64,000 nucleotides of DNA, from assembly GCF_000018145.1 (NCBI RefSeq), contig NC_009955.1, positions 1 through 64,000 of the forward strand. Reading direction: 5' to 3'. Positions 17,014-25,399 of the stretch are shown piece after piece. The notes under the pieces are model-generated. The model was not told where the DNA came from. It ran no database searches and saw only the letters and a program-made list of their open reading frames with translations. Within the stretch, counting starts at the first letter, position 1. Every line of letters starts with the position of its first letter. Origin of the DNA: Dinoroseobacter shibae DFL 12 = DSM 16493. GTDB taxonomy: Bacteria; Pseudomonadota; Alphaproteobacteria; Rhodobacterales; Rhodobacteraceae. Both the position numbers and the translations under genes were made by a program.

Positions 17014-17472
17014 ATGACAAAGCTACAATCACAAGGGCGTGAGCCATTCGAAGCGGTCGACCGGGCTCCCGAGGCGCAGGCCGATGGCTTTGCGACCGTG
17101 CGTCAGGCACATGAAAGCGAGATGGCGGAGGATTACGTCGAACTGATCGCGGAACTGATCGAGACGCGCGGGGAGGCCAGACCGGTCGAGATCGCCGAGC
17201 GGCTTGGCGTGAAGCCGCCGACCGTGACCAAGAACATCTCGCGGCTCAAGGCTGCTGGTCTGGTCCGGCGGGAGCCATACCGCGCGATATTCCTCACCGA
17301 TGCCGGGCAGGACCTCGCGGAGATCTGTCGACGCCGCCACAGGGTCGTCGTCGCCTTTCTTCTGAGCCTGGGAATCGACGAAGAGACCGCGGAACGCGAT
17401 GCGGAAGGGATCGAGCATCACGTCAGCGGGACGACATTGGAGGCGTTCGAGCGACGGCTCAATCAGAAATGA
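17014..17472 (+). CDS. mntR: DtxR-family manganese regulator (MntR-like)
   Basis: The 152-residue protein has an N-terminal winged helix ('EDYVELIAELIETRGEARPVEIAERLGVKPPTVTKNISRLKAAGLV'). A dimerisation/metal domain follows with the His/Glu-rich segments 'CRRRHRVVVAFLLSLGI' and 'DAEGIEHHVSG'. This matches the one-domain MntR branch of DtxR, which represses Mn uptake when Mn(II) is high. ATG 17014 is chosen as the first codon after the palindrome. No mntH or mntABC transporter gene is in the window; the divergent small protein is the only visible candidate target. Confidence 0.88.
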   Translation: MTKLQSQGREPFEAVDRAPEAQADGFATVRQAHESEMAEDYVELIAELIETRGEARPVEIAERLGVKPPTVTKNISRLKAAGLVRREPYRAIFLTDAGQDLAEICRRRHRVVVAFLLSLGIDEETAERDAEGIEHHVSGTTLEAFERRLNQK

Positions 17473-17566
17473 GCTCGCCTAGATGCACATTCGCGCGATT
17501 CTCTATCGGGACCTCGAGCTATCAGGTCTTCAAGCCGCTGACACGTTTGCGCAATTTCGAAGCTCG

Positions 17567-17734
17567 CTAGCCGAGAACCCGCGACAGCACGATGGTTGCA
17601 AACAGGGCGACAAGTCCGAAGGCGATCGCAGACGCTACCGCATATTGGAGGATATCCAGGTGATTCCCCCTCCTCCGTCGTGCCAGATAGCCACCCCAGA
17701 TCGCGCCTCCGATAGCGCTCACGATCACAAGCAT
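17567..17734 (-). CDS. Small two-helix membrane protein
   Basis: The 55-residue protein (start MLVIVSAIGGAIWGGYLARR) has two hydrophobic helices around a basic turn 'ARRRRGNHLD'. It ends the 11-gene minus-strand operon; its ATG overlaps the lnt stop region by one base, which supports translation. No family is recognised. A longer reading upstream (to 17812) lies inside lnt and is unlikely. Confidence 0.6.
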   Translation of the reverse strand: MLVIVSAIGGAIWGGYLARRRRGNHLDILQYAVASAIAFGLVALFATIVLSRVLG

Positions 17735-19305
17735 CAGGATACCTCCGTTCCAAAATGCCGCGCATCGGGATCTCGTCCGAGCAAACTGGCCAGCCAGCCG
17801 AAGACCCAGCACCCAAAAACAAGAACCAACAAGGTCCAGTCGCCGAACCGCGCATAGGGCGTTGGAGTACGCGCGCCCGGCAGGCCGGCATCAATGGTGC
17901 CTGTTTCCCCGGTATCAAGACGCGCGACGACATTTCCATTGGCGTCGATGATCGCGGATATCCCAGTGTTGGCCGCCCGGACCACGGGAAGTCCCTCCTC
18001 GACCGCGCGCATCCGCGCGGAGGCGAGGTGCTGCTCGGGTCCGATGCTGGTTCCGAACCAGGCATCATTTGTGGCGTTGAATATCCAGTCGGGGCGGAAA
18101 AGGTCATCGACCACGTGGCCCGGAAAGATGATCTCGTAACAGATCGCCACCGCGACCAGAGGCGCGCCAGGGATCGCCAGCGTGCGCGGCCCTGGTCCCG
18201 GCGTGAAATCGCCCAACCCTTCGGTCAGCCGCTCGATGGGCAGCCAGCCTTTCAGGGGCACATATTCCCCGAACGGAACAAGATGATGTTTTGCATACCC
18301 CGTCAGAACCTCGCCGCTGCCGTCATAGGCCTGAACCGTGTTGAAATATCTGGTTCCCCCATCGCCCTCCACTCGGTCAGGCGCACCTGTCAGTAGGATC
18401 CTGCCGTCTGGCAAAGCTGCAGATATCCGCGCGCGTGCCGCAGCATCTTCGTCCAGAAAGCCGGGGAAGGCCGTTTCCGGCCAAAGCAGCAAATCGAAAC
18501 GTCCGGGTTGCGCGGACAAGCCCAGGTATTTTTCCAAGGTTCGCTGGCGGCTGCCCGGTACCCACTTCTCGACTTGTGGCACATTGCCTTGGACGATGCG
18601 CAAAGCAACGTCTGTCGGCGGCACGTCCTGCCCTGACCGAAGCGCACCGCCAACCCAGAAACCCGCCACAGCAACGGCGAAGAGCACGAGAACAGGCGCG
18701 CGTCTCTTTGGCGCCGCCACAGTCAACACACCTGGCAATATGCCGATGAAGACCGTGAGAAAGCCCAAACCGTAGCTTCCGACCCAGGCGGCGGGTTGGC
18801 GCAGGGCGGCATAGTCGACAAGGGCATAAGCGGCAAGGTTCCAGGGAAACCCTGTCAGGACATGACCCCGCAGCCATTCCGTGGCCACCCAGCAGGTTGC
18901 AAACAGCAGGCCCGCCGCAATGCCGCCGACAGCTCGGCGCTGCATGATGGCGGCAAAAAGCATCGCCGCCATGCCCGGGAAGATGGCAAGTCCGGCGGAC
19001 AGACCCGCGACCGCCGGAATCGCCAGTGCGCCGAAACGTTCGGCATCGACGTAAAAGCTCTCGGCGATCCAGGAAATTCCAATCCCGAATTGGCCCAGTC
19101 CGAAAGCCCAACCGACAAGGAAAGCGCGCGAGGTTGAGATGTTCCGGAGAACGATAAAGAGCACGGAGAAGGCGACAGGGACCGCGATGAGCCAAGAAAA
19201 CGGCGGAAGAGTCAAAACCGTCAATCCGCCGGCAGCAAGGGCAAGACCCATGCGCTGGAACAGGTTCAGGTCCTCACTAACGAACTGCGGCAATCCCGGC
19301 TTCAT
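17734..19305 (-). CDS. lnt: Apolipoprotein N-acyltransferase
   Basis: The 523-residue protein has an N-terminal block of about six membrane helices (about 10-200). A C-terminal carbon-nitrogen hydrolase domain follows, with the catalytic Glu in 'LLLWPETAFPGF', Lys in 'YAKHHLVPFGEYVP' and Cys in 'VAICYEIIFPG'. It adds the third acyl chain to lipoproteins at the inner membrane. The ATG overlaps the lspA stop (ATGA). Together with lgt and lspA this completes the lipoprotein pathway within the island. Confidence 0.94.
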   Translation of the reverse strand: MKPGLPQFVSEDLNLFQRMGLALAAGGLTVLTLPPFSWLIAVPVAFSVLFIVLRNISTSRAFLVGWAFGLGQFGIGISWIAESFYVDAERFGALAIPAVAGLSAGLAIFPGMAAMLFAAIMQRRAVGGIAAGLLFATCWVATEWLRGHVLTGFPWNLAAYALVDYAALRQPAAWVGSYGLGFLTVFIGILPGVLTVAAPKRRAPVLVLFAVAVAGFWVGGALRSGQDVPPTDVALRIVQGNVPQVEKWVPGSRQRTLEKYLGLSAQPGRFDLLLWPETAFPGFLDEDAAARARISAALPDGRILLTGAPDRVEGDGGTRYFNTVQAYDGSGEVLTGYAKHHLVPFGEYVPLKGWLPIERLTEGLGDFTPGPGPRTLAIPGAPLVAVAICYEIIFPGHVVDDLFRPDWIFNATNDAWFGTSIGPEQHLASARMRAVEEGLPVVRAANTGISAIIDANGNVVARLDTGETGTIDAGLPGARTPTPYARFGDWTLLVLVFGCWVFGWLASLLGRDPDARHFGTEVS

Positions 19306-19775
19306 GAATCGGTCTGAAGTCGAGCGCCAACCCACGGCGCAATGAGCAGCAGCATCACGCCGCCAACCACAAAAACATCGGCCATGTTGAAGGCAGGCCA
19401 GTGCGCCGTCCCGATGTAGAAATCGAGGAAATCCGTCACCGCACGATAGCGCAGGCGGTCCAGAATATTGCCGAGTGCACCGCCGATGATCGCACCATAG
19501 GCAATGGCCTCGACCCGGCTGCTGGTACGGACCAGCATGAACGCCAGCCAGACGCAGATGCCAAGCGCCAGTAAGACAAGGCTCCACCACGGCGCGCCGC
19601 CGAGAAGCCCGAAGGTCACTCCGTCATTGCGCAGGTAGATGAGATTGAAGCCGGGAAAGACCGATACGCCGGAACTAAGAACAGTCGCATTGGACACAAC
19701 GATTGCCTTCGTTGCCTGATCGACAAGAAAGGCGATCAGCGCAGCAAGCAGACCGACGAAGAGGCAAGTTCTCAT
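19302..19775 (-). CDS. lspA: Lipoprotein signal peptidase (signal peptidase II)
   Basis: The 157-residue inner-membrane aspartyl protease has four transmembrane segments. Both catalytic blocks are present: 'GGALGNILDRLRYRAVTDFLDF' region and 'WPAFNMADVFV'. It cleaves prolipoprotein signals after Lgt modification. Extra lspA copies next to metal-efflux genes are known from resistance plasmids. It overlaps lnt by 4 bp and follows the ZIP gene by 4 bp. Confidence 0.94.
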   Translation of the reverse strand: MRTCLFVGLLAALIAFLVDQATKAIVVSNATVLSSGVSVFPGFNLIYLRNDGVTFGLLGGAPWWSLVLLALGICVWLAFMLVRTSSRVEAIAYGAIIGGALGNILDRLRYRAVTDFLDFYIGTAHWPAFNMADVFVVGGVMLLLIAPWVGARLQTDS

Positions 19776-19779
19776 CAGC

Positions 19780-20562
19780 TTATCCCAGCCAGACGTCGAG
19801 GAACAACATGATCACAAGACCAACGGCGAGGCCGAGCGTCGCCCTGTTCTGATGGCCGGATCGGTGGGTTTCCGGAATGATCTCGTGGCTGATGACGTAG
19901 AGCATCGCACCTGCTGCGAAGGCGAGACCCCAGGGCAGCAGCGGTTGCGAAAGACTGATAATCCCTGCGCCGAGAAGTCCACCGACGGGCTCGACGAGAC
20001 CGGTCAGAGCGGCGATGCCCCAGGCGCGAAGCCTGGAATAGCCCTCGCCGAGCAACGAAACCGCCACCGCCAGACCTTCGGGGGCATTCTGTAATCCAAT
20101 ACCGATCGCAAGTGGCAACCCGCCCGACAAACCGTCAGCCCCGAACCCGACGCCGACGGCAAGCCCTTCGGGAAAATTGTGGATAGTGATCGCGATGATG
20201 AAAAGCCAGACGCGCCGCAGCGATGCGGCGTCGGGACCTTCCCGCCCCGTCTTGAAATGTTCATGCGGTAGCCGTTCGTTCATCAGAGCGATCGCGCCCA
20301 TGCCAAGCAGGATCGCAACACATACGATGGCCGCCGGGAGAGCACCGTTGTCGAACTGTCCTTCAGCTGCGTCGAGAGCCGGGATGATCAGCGAGAAGAA
20401 CGAAGCCGCGAGCATGACACCCGCCGCGAAGCCAAGCAGCAGATCGCGCGTGGCCCGGGACGGGATGCGCCCAAAAAGAACGGGGACCGCCCCGACCGCG
20501 GTCAGCGATCCGGCGGCCAGGCTTCCAAGAAAGCCAAGCGCTATGGGGGAGAGGGGTTCCAA
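19780..20562 (-). CDS. ZIP-family divalent metal transporter
   Basis: The 260-residue protein has eight membrane segments with ZIP metal-site motifs: 'HNFPEGLAVGVG' (helix IV) and 'QNAPEGLAVAVS' (helix V). A cytosolic loop between helices III and IV has 'ERLPHEHFKTG', and 'SHEIIPETHRSGHQ' lies near the end. ZIP proteins bring Zn(II) or similar ions into the cytoplasm. An importer in a metal-induced operon of chaperones is unexpected; it may balance metal or work in the reverse direction, which sequence cannot tell. Confidence 0.9.
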   Translation of the reverse strand: MEPLSPIALGFLGSLAAGSLTAVGAVPVLFGRIPSRATRDLLLGFAAGVMLAASFFSLIIPALDAAEGQFDNGALPAAIVCVAILLGMGAIALMNERLPHEHFKTGREGPDAASLRRVWLFIIAITIHNFPEGLAVGVGFGADGLSGGLPLAIGIGLQNAPEGLAVAVSLLGEGYSRLRAWGIAALTGLVEPVGGLLGAGIISLSQPLLPWGLAFAAGAMLYVISHEIIPETHRSGHQNRATLGLAVGLVIMLFLDVWLG

Positions 20563-20584
20563 TTGTTAAGGTTCTGCCGCGAGT

Positions 20585-21043
20585 TCAGTCAGGAGCCGAG
20601 TAGCTGGTGTAGACCTCGGTCGATCCGTCTTCGTGGATCAGGAAGACATCGTAAGCCTCCCGGTCGTCCTCCGGTCCCATGCCGGGCGACCCGTAGGGCA
20701 TTCCCGGCACCGCCAGGCCTACCGCGTCTGGCCGGTCCTCCAGCAGGCGTTGGATGTCAGCCGCCGGCACGTGGCCCTCGATCACATAGCCGTCGACCAA
20801 AGCCGTATGGCAGGAGACCATGCGCTGCGGCACGCCATTGTCGAGTTTGAAGCGCACAAGAGATCCTCCGAACATGTCCTCGCCCATCGGCGCGAAGCCA
20901 TTCTCCTCGAGGTGCTTCATCCAGGACAGGCAACAGCCGCAGCCGTTTGTCTTCCGGACGTCGATCTGAATCGCCTCTGCGACGGCCTGCGCCGCAGGAA
21001 GCAAGGCAAATGCGATGGCAAGGGCGGGAGTAAATCGTTTCAT
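20585..21043 (-). CDS. DUF411 metal-binding periplasmic protein
   Basis: The 152-residue protein has a signal peptide (cleavage near AVA) and a DUF411 domain. The metal-site cysteines are in 'RKTNGCGCCLSWMKHLEENGF', and 'VSCHTALVDGYVIEGHVPA' and 'GLAVPGMPYGSPGM' follow. DUF411 proteins accompany copper systems and are thought to bind copper in the periplasm. It sits 3 bp from the M23 gene and 22 bp from the ZIP gene within the long operon. Confidence 0.88.
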   Translation of the reverse strand: MKRFTPALAIAFALLPAAQAVAEAIQIDVRKTNGCGCCLSWMKHLEENGFAPMGEDMFGGSLVRFKLDNGVPQRMVSCHTALVDGYVIEGHVPAADIQRLLEDRPDAVGLAVPGMPYGSPGMGPEDDREAYDVFLIHEDGSTEVYTSYSAPD

Positions 21044-21046
21044 GGA

Positions 21047-22420
21047 TCAAAGCCTTTCGGTTGTCGTCTGTGCAAATTCGCTGGCGAGCCTCTCAGCAAG
21101 AAGTGAACGCGCCTCACGCAGTCGCTCAAGCGCGGCCGTGTCGTCCGCTTCACGCTCGGCCGCCTCTGCCAATCGGTCGTCAGAGAGAGGGTCGGTTGGG
21201 CGACCGTCCACCAGCACTTCGTAATGTAGGTTGGGGCCTGTCGCGGTACCCGTCGCACCGACCCGCCCGATCATATCTCCGGCCATCACGCGTTGCCCTT
21301 GTGTGAGCCCGTCCGGTACGGCGCTCAGATGCGCATAGCGCGTCAGGGTGTCGGAGCCATGAGCGATCTCGACGACCCGGCCATACCCACCGCGTCGGCC
21401 GATGAAGCTAACGCGGCCCGGCGCCGTCGCCTGTACCGGCGTGCCGCGCGCCGCCGCGAAGTCGACTCCTGTGTGCATCCGTACATTGCCGTAGACCGGA
21501 TGGGTGCGGCGCCCGAACACAGAACTCAGCCGTGCACCTTCGACCGGTTGCGCAAACACGCGCAGGACTTCTCCGTCGACATAGATCGTCGCTTGGCCGC
21601 TGCCGTCGTTCGGCCAGACGATTTCATAGACCGAGCCATCGATATCCAGTGCGGCAAAGGCAAGCTCGGGCTGACCAATCCTCTTGTTCCCGTCTCGGGC
21701 CTCGCGCCAAAGGAGGCGCATCGTCTCGCCACCCGCAAGATCACGACGGAAATCCACGGTGCCGCCCAGCATCTGCGCCAGGTCCACCGCAAAACGGGCG
21801 GGGATGTCTGCCGTGTTCAGGGCGGCGAAAATCGAGCTCTCGATCACCGCCTCGCCGGCGAAAGTCACCAATTCGGGATCCGGGTCCAACACGCGGGCGG
21901 CAAGCTGTTCGCCGAAGACCGCCTCTATCCGGACACCGTCTTCGACGGCGAGCTCTACACGACGCGGGTTGTCGTCCGTTGTGGAAACCACCGTAATGAT
22001 GTGACCCGGACGCAGACGGCGCAGATCGTATTCCGTGCCAATCGCCAAGGCGATTTCGGCGCGATCCGAAGCATCCAGCCCCGCATCGGAAAGGACCGCA
22101 TCAAGCGTCTCGCCGGACGCAATCTCCCGCGACCAGGTGACCAGCGGGGGCTCGATAGATGGCAAGGAGGTATCAGCGGGGGAAACGGTCAGGAGCGGCC
22201 GGGGTCTGAACTCGAATGCGATATCCGCCTGGGCGAGTGTAGGGCGGACCGAATTGGTTTCGGTAATCCGAGGCGGCGCAAGCGGATTGGGAGTCCAGAG
22301 GGTCGCTTCAGCAATCGCAGGGGGCACCGGTTCTTTGGACAGAACGCCAGAGATGGCGATGGCGGTCACCGAAAATGCGCCTGCGACCGCAACGGCCGCC
22401 AAGACAGTTCTTATCTTCAT
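21047..22420 (-). CDS. M23 family metallopeptidase (peptidoglycan endopeptidase)
   Basis: The 457-residue protein has an N-terminal membrane anchor (about 5-28). An OapA/LysM-like region lies around 95-175 ('SREIASGETLDAVLSDAGL', 'RLRPGHIITVV'), and a C-terminal M23 domain carries 'RMHTGVDFAAARGTP' (His, Asp zinc ligands), 'YAHLS' and 'GPNLHYEVLVDG'. It should cut peptidoglycan cross-bridges in the periplasm. Its ATG overlaps the stop of the SCO gene upstream (4 bp). Position in a copper-chaperone operon suggests wall remodelling as part of the metal response, as with the L,D-transpeptidases. Confidence 0.9.
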   Translation of the reverse strand: MKIRTVLAAVAVAGAFSVTAIAISGVLSKEPVPPAIAEATLWTPNPLAPPRITETNSVRPTLAQADIAFEFRPRPLLTVSPADTSLPSIEPPLVTWSREIASGETLDAVLSDAGLDASDRAEIALAIGTEYDLRRLRPGHIITVVSTTDDNPRRVELAVEDGVRIEAVFGEQLAARVLDPDPELVTFAGEAVIESSIFAALNTADIPARFAVDLAQMLGGTVDFRRDLAGGETMRLLWREARDGNKRIGQPELAFAALDIDGSVYEIVWPNDGSGQATIYVDGEVLRVFAQPVEGARLSSVFGRRTHPVYGNVRMHTGVDFAAARGTPVQATAPGRVSFIGRRGGYGRVVEIAHGSDTLTRYAHLSAVPDGLTQGQRVMAGDMIGRVGATGTATGPNLHYEVLVDGRPTDPLSDDRLAEAAEREADDTAALERLREARSLLAERLASEFAQTTTERL

Positions 22421-23043
22421 GTTGCCCCCTCTACGTCTTCTGTCAGTGCGCGCTGGATCTTCGGCACCGCGAATTCTCTTTGCTCGTGATAGTCGATCAT
22501 GGTGACGAGCTCACCCTCGGCATCGAACAGGAATACGCTTGCCGTATGGTTCATCGTATAGCCGCCGCCCTCAGTCGGGACGCGCTCAAATGAGGCACGA
22601 AACCCTTCTGCAGCGCGGGCAATTTGGTCTTCCGGCCCCGTCCAGCCACGAATGACCGGATGAAAATAGCCGACATATTCGGCCATGGCCTCGACCGTGT
22701 CCCGCTCCGGGTCGACCGTGATGAAGACCACGTTCATCTCTGATGCTTCGTCGCCCAGTTCCTCAAGCCAGCCGGAAATATCCGATAGGGTCGTCGGGCA
22801 GACGTCCGGGCAGTAGGTGAACCCGAAAAACACCATTGTGGGACGACCGATCAGGTTGCCAGGCCCTACCTCATTTTCCTCGTGGTCGGTCAGCCGGAAC
22901 TCCATCGCCGATAGGGGCAGGGGCCGCTGCCCTTTTGGTTCAGGCGCACCGGGCCCGTCCACCCGCCACCAGCCCACGAAGAGCGTCAGGCCAAGAACGC
23001 CGGCACCGGCTGCGCCGTATAGAAGGAGCTGCCGACGTTGCAT
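22417..23043 (-). CDS. SCO1/SenC-family copper chaperone, copy 1
   Basis: The 208-residue protein has a membrane anchor at residues 5-25 and a thioredoxin fold. It carries the SCO copper site CPDVC ('FGFTYCPDVCPTTLSDI') and the distal His in 'GYTMNHTASVFLFD'. It delivers copper to the CuA site of cytochrome oxidase or acts as a thiol redox protein. It overlaps PCuAC by one base and the M23 gene by four. A second SCO protein (24620) differs clearly in sequence. Confidence 0.92.
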   Translation of the reverse strand: MQRRQLLLYGAAGAGVLGLTLFVGWWRVDGPGAPEPKGQRPLPLSAMEFRLTDHEENEVGPGNLIGRPTMVFFGFTYCPDVCPTTLSDISGWLEELGDEASEMNVVFITVDPERDTVEAMAEYVGYFHPVIRGWTGPEDQIARAAEGFRASFERVPTEGGGYTMNHTASVFLFDAEGELVTMIDYHEQREFAVPKIQRALTEDVEGAT

Positions 23044-23513
23044 CAGCCCTCCGGTCCACGCGCGGCGATTCCGAGGATTGGGACCTCGACCGTCACCTTG
23101 CCGCCATCCGAGAAGGTCAGTGTCAGCGGGAAATTCTCGCCTTCGGTCATCGGCTCTTGCAGCTTCATGAGCATGGCGTGCAACCCGCCCGGCTCCAATG
23201 CCACGCTTTGGCCGGGCTCAATCGTGATCTCGCCTGCAGGCGCCATGGAACTGACGCCATCGGAGTTGGTTTTCGACTCATGGATCTCGGGCATCATTGC
23301 CAGCGGTGTCGCAAGTCCGGTCAGCGTAACGGCGTCTTCACCCGTGTTGCGCACGGTCATATAGGCGGCACCTGGCCTGTTGACGCCGATCGAGGCGCGG
23401 GACCACGCATTCTCGACCACGACATCCTCCGAACCGGCCAGTGCGGGGGCCGACAGCCCTGCAACCGTCAAAAGCACGGCCAATGCATTGGTATATCTCA
23501 ACTTCTTCACCAC
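23043..23513 (-). CDS. PCuAC-family periplasmic copper chaperone
   Basis: The 156-residue protein has a signal peptide (start VVKKLRYTNALAVLL, cleavage after ALA). Its PCuAC domain shows the H(M)X10MX21HXM pattern: 'MPEIHESKTNSDGVSSM' and 'GGLHAMLM'. PCuAC hands Cu(I) to SCO and to cytochrome oxidase. GTG 23513 is preferred because AGGAG lies six bases upstream; the upstream frame to 23591 overlaps nothing useful. Chaperone order PCuAC-SCO matches its known partnership. Confidence 0.9.
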   Translation of the reverse strand: MVKKLRYTNALAVLLTVAGLSAPALAGSEDVVVENAWSRASIGVNRPGAAYMTVRNTGEDAVTLTGLATPLAMMPEIHESKTNSDGVSSMAPAGEITIEPGQSVALEPGGLHAMLMKLQEPMTEGENFPLTLTFSDGGKVTVEVPILGIAARGPEG

Positions 23514-23535
23514 TCGTTTCTCCTGCCTCCGCAAA

Positions 23536-24195
23536 TCAGCTTTGGCTTGCCGCAACTTCCACTGCCACCAGCCTCTGCAATTCGGCCTCACCGAACGGAT
23601 CGAGAGGCTTGCCGTTCACGAAGAACGTGGGCGTTTGGCGGACCCCGACTGTCTCGACATCGGCGCGGTCCTGGTTGAGCACCGCCACAACACCGGGGGC
23701 CAGCATCTGTGTCCGGGCAGCTTCGACATCCAGACCTCCGCTTGCTGCAATCTCAAGGATCAATCCGGGTGCCGGGGTCCCGTGAGACGCCCATCTGGGC
23801 TGCTCTCGCAAGACTGCCTCGAGCACAGGTTCAAACACGTCCTGCATGCGCGCCGCCTCGAGCACACGGATCGCTTCTACCGACGCCTCGCCGTGAAAAG
23901 GCGTATAGCGGATTACAACGCGCACCGCGTCTCCGTGCTCCGCCATGATATCCTCGACGACCGGATAGAAAGCGCGGCATGCCTCGCAGGCCGGGTCGAA
24001 GAATTCAACGATGGTTACGGGCGCATCCTCGGGCCCGAGGATCGGGGAATAGGGTCGGATCAGCGCGTCGGCCATTTCAGGGTCGATGGGATCGGACGCG
24101 GCAATCGGGTCGGGGCGGGTGGCATACCAGGCGGCACCGCCGAAACCGGCGACCCCGAGCGCGAGAACGGACAGGATGAGGCCGCGTCGTTTCAT
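23536..24195 (-). CDS. DsbA-like thiol:disulfide oxidoreductase
   Basis: The 219-residue exported protein has a membrane-anchor or signal segment (start MKRRGLILSVLALG). Its thioredoxin/DsbA fold has active site 'DPACEACRAFYP' (CEAC), 'FHGEASVEA' in the helical insert, and the cis-Pro region 'VGVRQTPTFFVNGKPL'. It oxidises or isomerises periplasmic thiols. Its start overlaps the DsbB stop (ATGA), so the two form a redox pair. Confidence 0.9.
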   Translation of the reverse strand: MKRRGLILSVLALGVAGFGGAAWYATRPDPIAASDPIDPEMADALIRPYSPILGPEDAPVTIVEFFDPACEACRAFYPVVEDIMAEHGDAVRVVIRYTPFHGEASVEAIRVLEAARMQDVFEPVLEAVLREQPRWASHGTPAPGLILEIAASGGLDVEAARTQMLAPGVVAVLNQDRADVETVGVRQTPTFFVNGKPLDPFGEAELQRLVAVEVAASQS

Positions 24196-24614
24196 TTTTG
24201 TGTTTCCTTCAGTGAGAGAGCCGACAGCAGACCGATCATCGCGAAGGCGACGAGCGCCATCAAAGGAATCGGAATGCCGAAGACCAGTTGATTGTCGTCG
24301 GTACAGGATGGGCCGGTCGCCGTGCAGGGCTGGATACGCTCGGGGATAACGCCGACATAGAGGCCCAAGTGCCAAAGCGCGACGGCGGCACCGCCCAAAG
24401 CCAGCGCGATCCCGTAGCGACCCACGCGCCGATCCTGCCACCACAGCCCAAGCCCGAGGATGATGGCCAAGGGGAACATGAAGGCACGCTGGAACCAGCA
24501 GAGCACGCAAGGTGTCTGCCCCAGAACCTCGCCGATGAAGAGCACGGCAAGCGACGCGGTGAGCGCGATGATCCAGGCCAGGCCAAGGGCCGTCTCTCCG
24601 GAAAGTCGGGTCAT
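24192..24614 (-). CDS. DsbB-like disulfide oxidoreductase
   Basis: The 140-residue four-helix membrane protein has the first-loop CVLC ('GQTPCVLCWFQRAFM') and second-loop cysteines in 'RIQPCTATGPSCTDD'. It reoxidises the DsbA encoded immediately downstream. It is not closely similar to the DsbB at 3107. It lies 5 bp downstream of the SCO gene. Confidence 0.9.
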   Translation of the reverse strand: MTRLSGETALGLAWIIALTASLAVLFIGEVLGQTPCVLCWFQRAFMFPLAIILGLGLWWQDRRVGRYGIALALGGAAVALWHLGLYVGVIPERIQPCTATGPSCTDDNQLVFGIPIPLMALVAFAMIGLLSALSLKETQK

Positions 24615-24619
24615 GACGA

Positions 24620-25222
24620 TCAGATCCTCTGTCTCAGATCGGCGAGGATCTCTTCGGCGGGCGTGCCGTAGGGCCAGGAGTCCGCGAAGCCTGCTTGCGT
24701 GTCGAAAAGGAAAAGATGCGACGTGTGACCCATCGTGTATCCGCCCGGCGCAGTCGCCTGCTCGATCCGCTCAAAGAATATCGGAAAGGTTTCGGATGTC
24801 GCGGCGATCTGCTCCGGTGTACCGGTCAGCCCGATGATCCCTGCGTCGAACAGGGGCACATACTCGGCAAGTGCAGTCGGCGTATCCCGCTCCGGATCAA
24901 TCGTTATGAAAATCGGCTGAACCATTGCTGCCTCATCGCCCAGGCCCTCCATCACGGCCGCGACTTCGGACAGTGTTGTCGGACAGACGTCGGGGCAATT
25001 GGTGAAGCCAAAGAAGACCAGCATCCAGCGCCCTGCGAAATCTTCGTCCGTTTGGACCATGCCGCGATGATCGGTCAGTTCGAAATCAGCAAGAAACGGT
25101 GGTTCACTCTCGGTGCGGGCAAGATCGGCACGGTAGTCGGACCATAGCAACAGCCAGATGAAAACGAACGCCGCCGCGCCCGCCAACACCCACAATACCT
25201 TCTGAAGACCTGAAAGCCTCAC
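24620..25222 (-). CDS. SCO1/SenC-family protein, copy 2 (first gene of the long operon)
   Basis: The 200-residue protein has a membrane anchor (about 8-28), the CPDVC copper site in 'FGFTNCPDVCPTTLSEV', and the distal His in 'GYTMGHTSHLFLFDTQ'. Role as for the first SCO copy: copper transfer or thiol reduction in the periplasm. It is the promoter-proximal gene of a run of eleven minus-strand genes down to 17567, in which no gap exceeds 22 bp. The MerR-type promoter is 37 bp upstream. Confidence 0.92.
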   Translation of the reverse strand: MRLSGLQKVLWVLAGAAAFVFIWLLLWSDYRADLARTESEPPFLADFELTDHRGMVQTDEDFAGRWMLVFFGFTNCPDVCPTTLSEVAAVMEGLGDEAAMVQPIFITIDPERDTPTALAEYVPLFDAGIIGLTGTPEQIAATSETFPIFFERIEQATAPGGYTMGHTSHLFLFDTQAGFADSWPYGTPAEEILADLRQRI

Positions 25223-25258
25223 GCCGCTCCGCCCGAACCTGATTCTATATTTTGTGTG

Positions 25259-25289
25259 CGTTTACATCCTCTAGCTACTGTAGGTTCAA
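25259..25289 (-). promoter_or_regulatory. MerR-type (Zn/Cd/Pb-like) promoter, site 3, for the 11-gene operon
   Basis: On the minus strand TTGAAC (25289-25284) is followed after 19 bp by TAAACG (25264-25259). The spacer reads CTACAGTAGCTAGAGGATG. The dyad matches the other sites. It faces the SCO gene starting at 25222. Confidence 0.7.
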
Positions 25290-25360
25290 GCGTGATTGTC
25301 ATCGATCGGCCAACAATCACCGATCTGTGAAACTCGGGTGAAGCTTGTGATGCGCACCGC

Positions 25361-25391
25361 ATAAAGCTACACCCACTGTAGGTAATGTGGG
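25361..25391 (+). promoter_or_regulatory. MerR-type dyad upstream of the merR gene (site 4, weak promoter elements)
   Basis: GCTACACCCACTGTAGG has the same CTAC...GTAG dyad as the other sites. The flanking hexamers are poor (ATAAAG and TGTGGG). It lies nine bases before the merR start, so it probably serves autoregulation rather than strong activation; the true start of transcription may be farther upstream. Confidence 0.5.
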
Positions 25392-25399
25392 GAGCGGAA

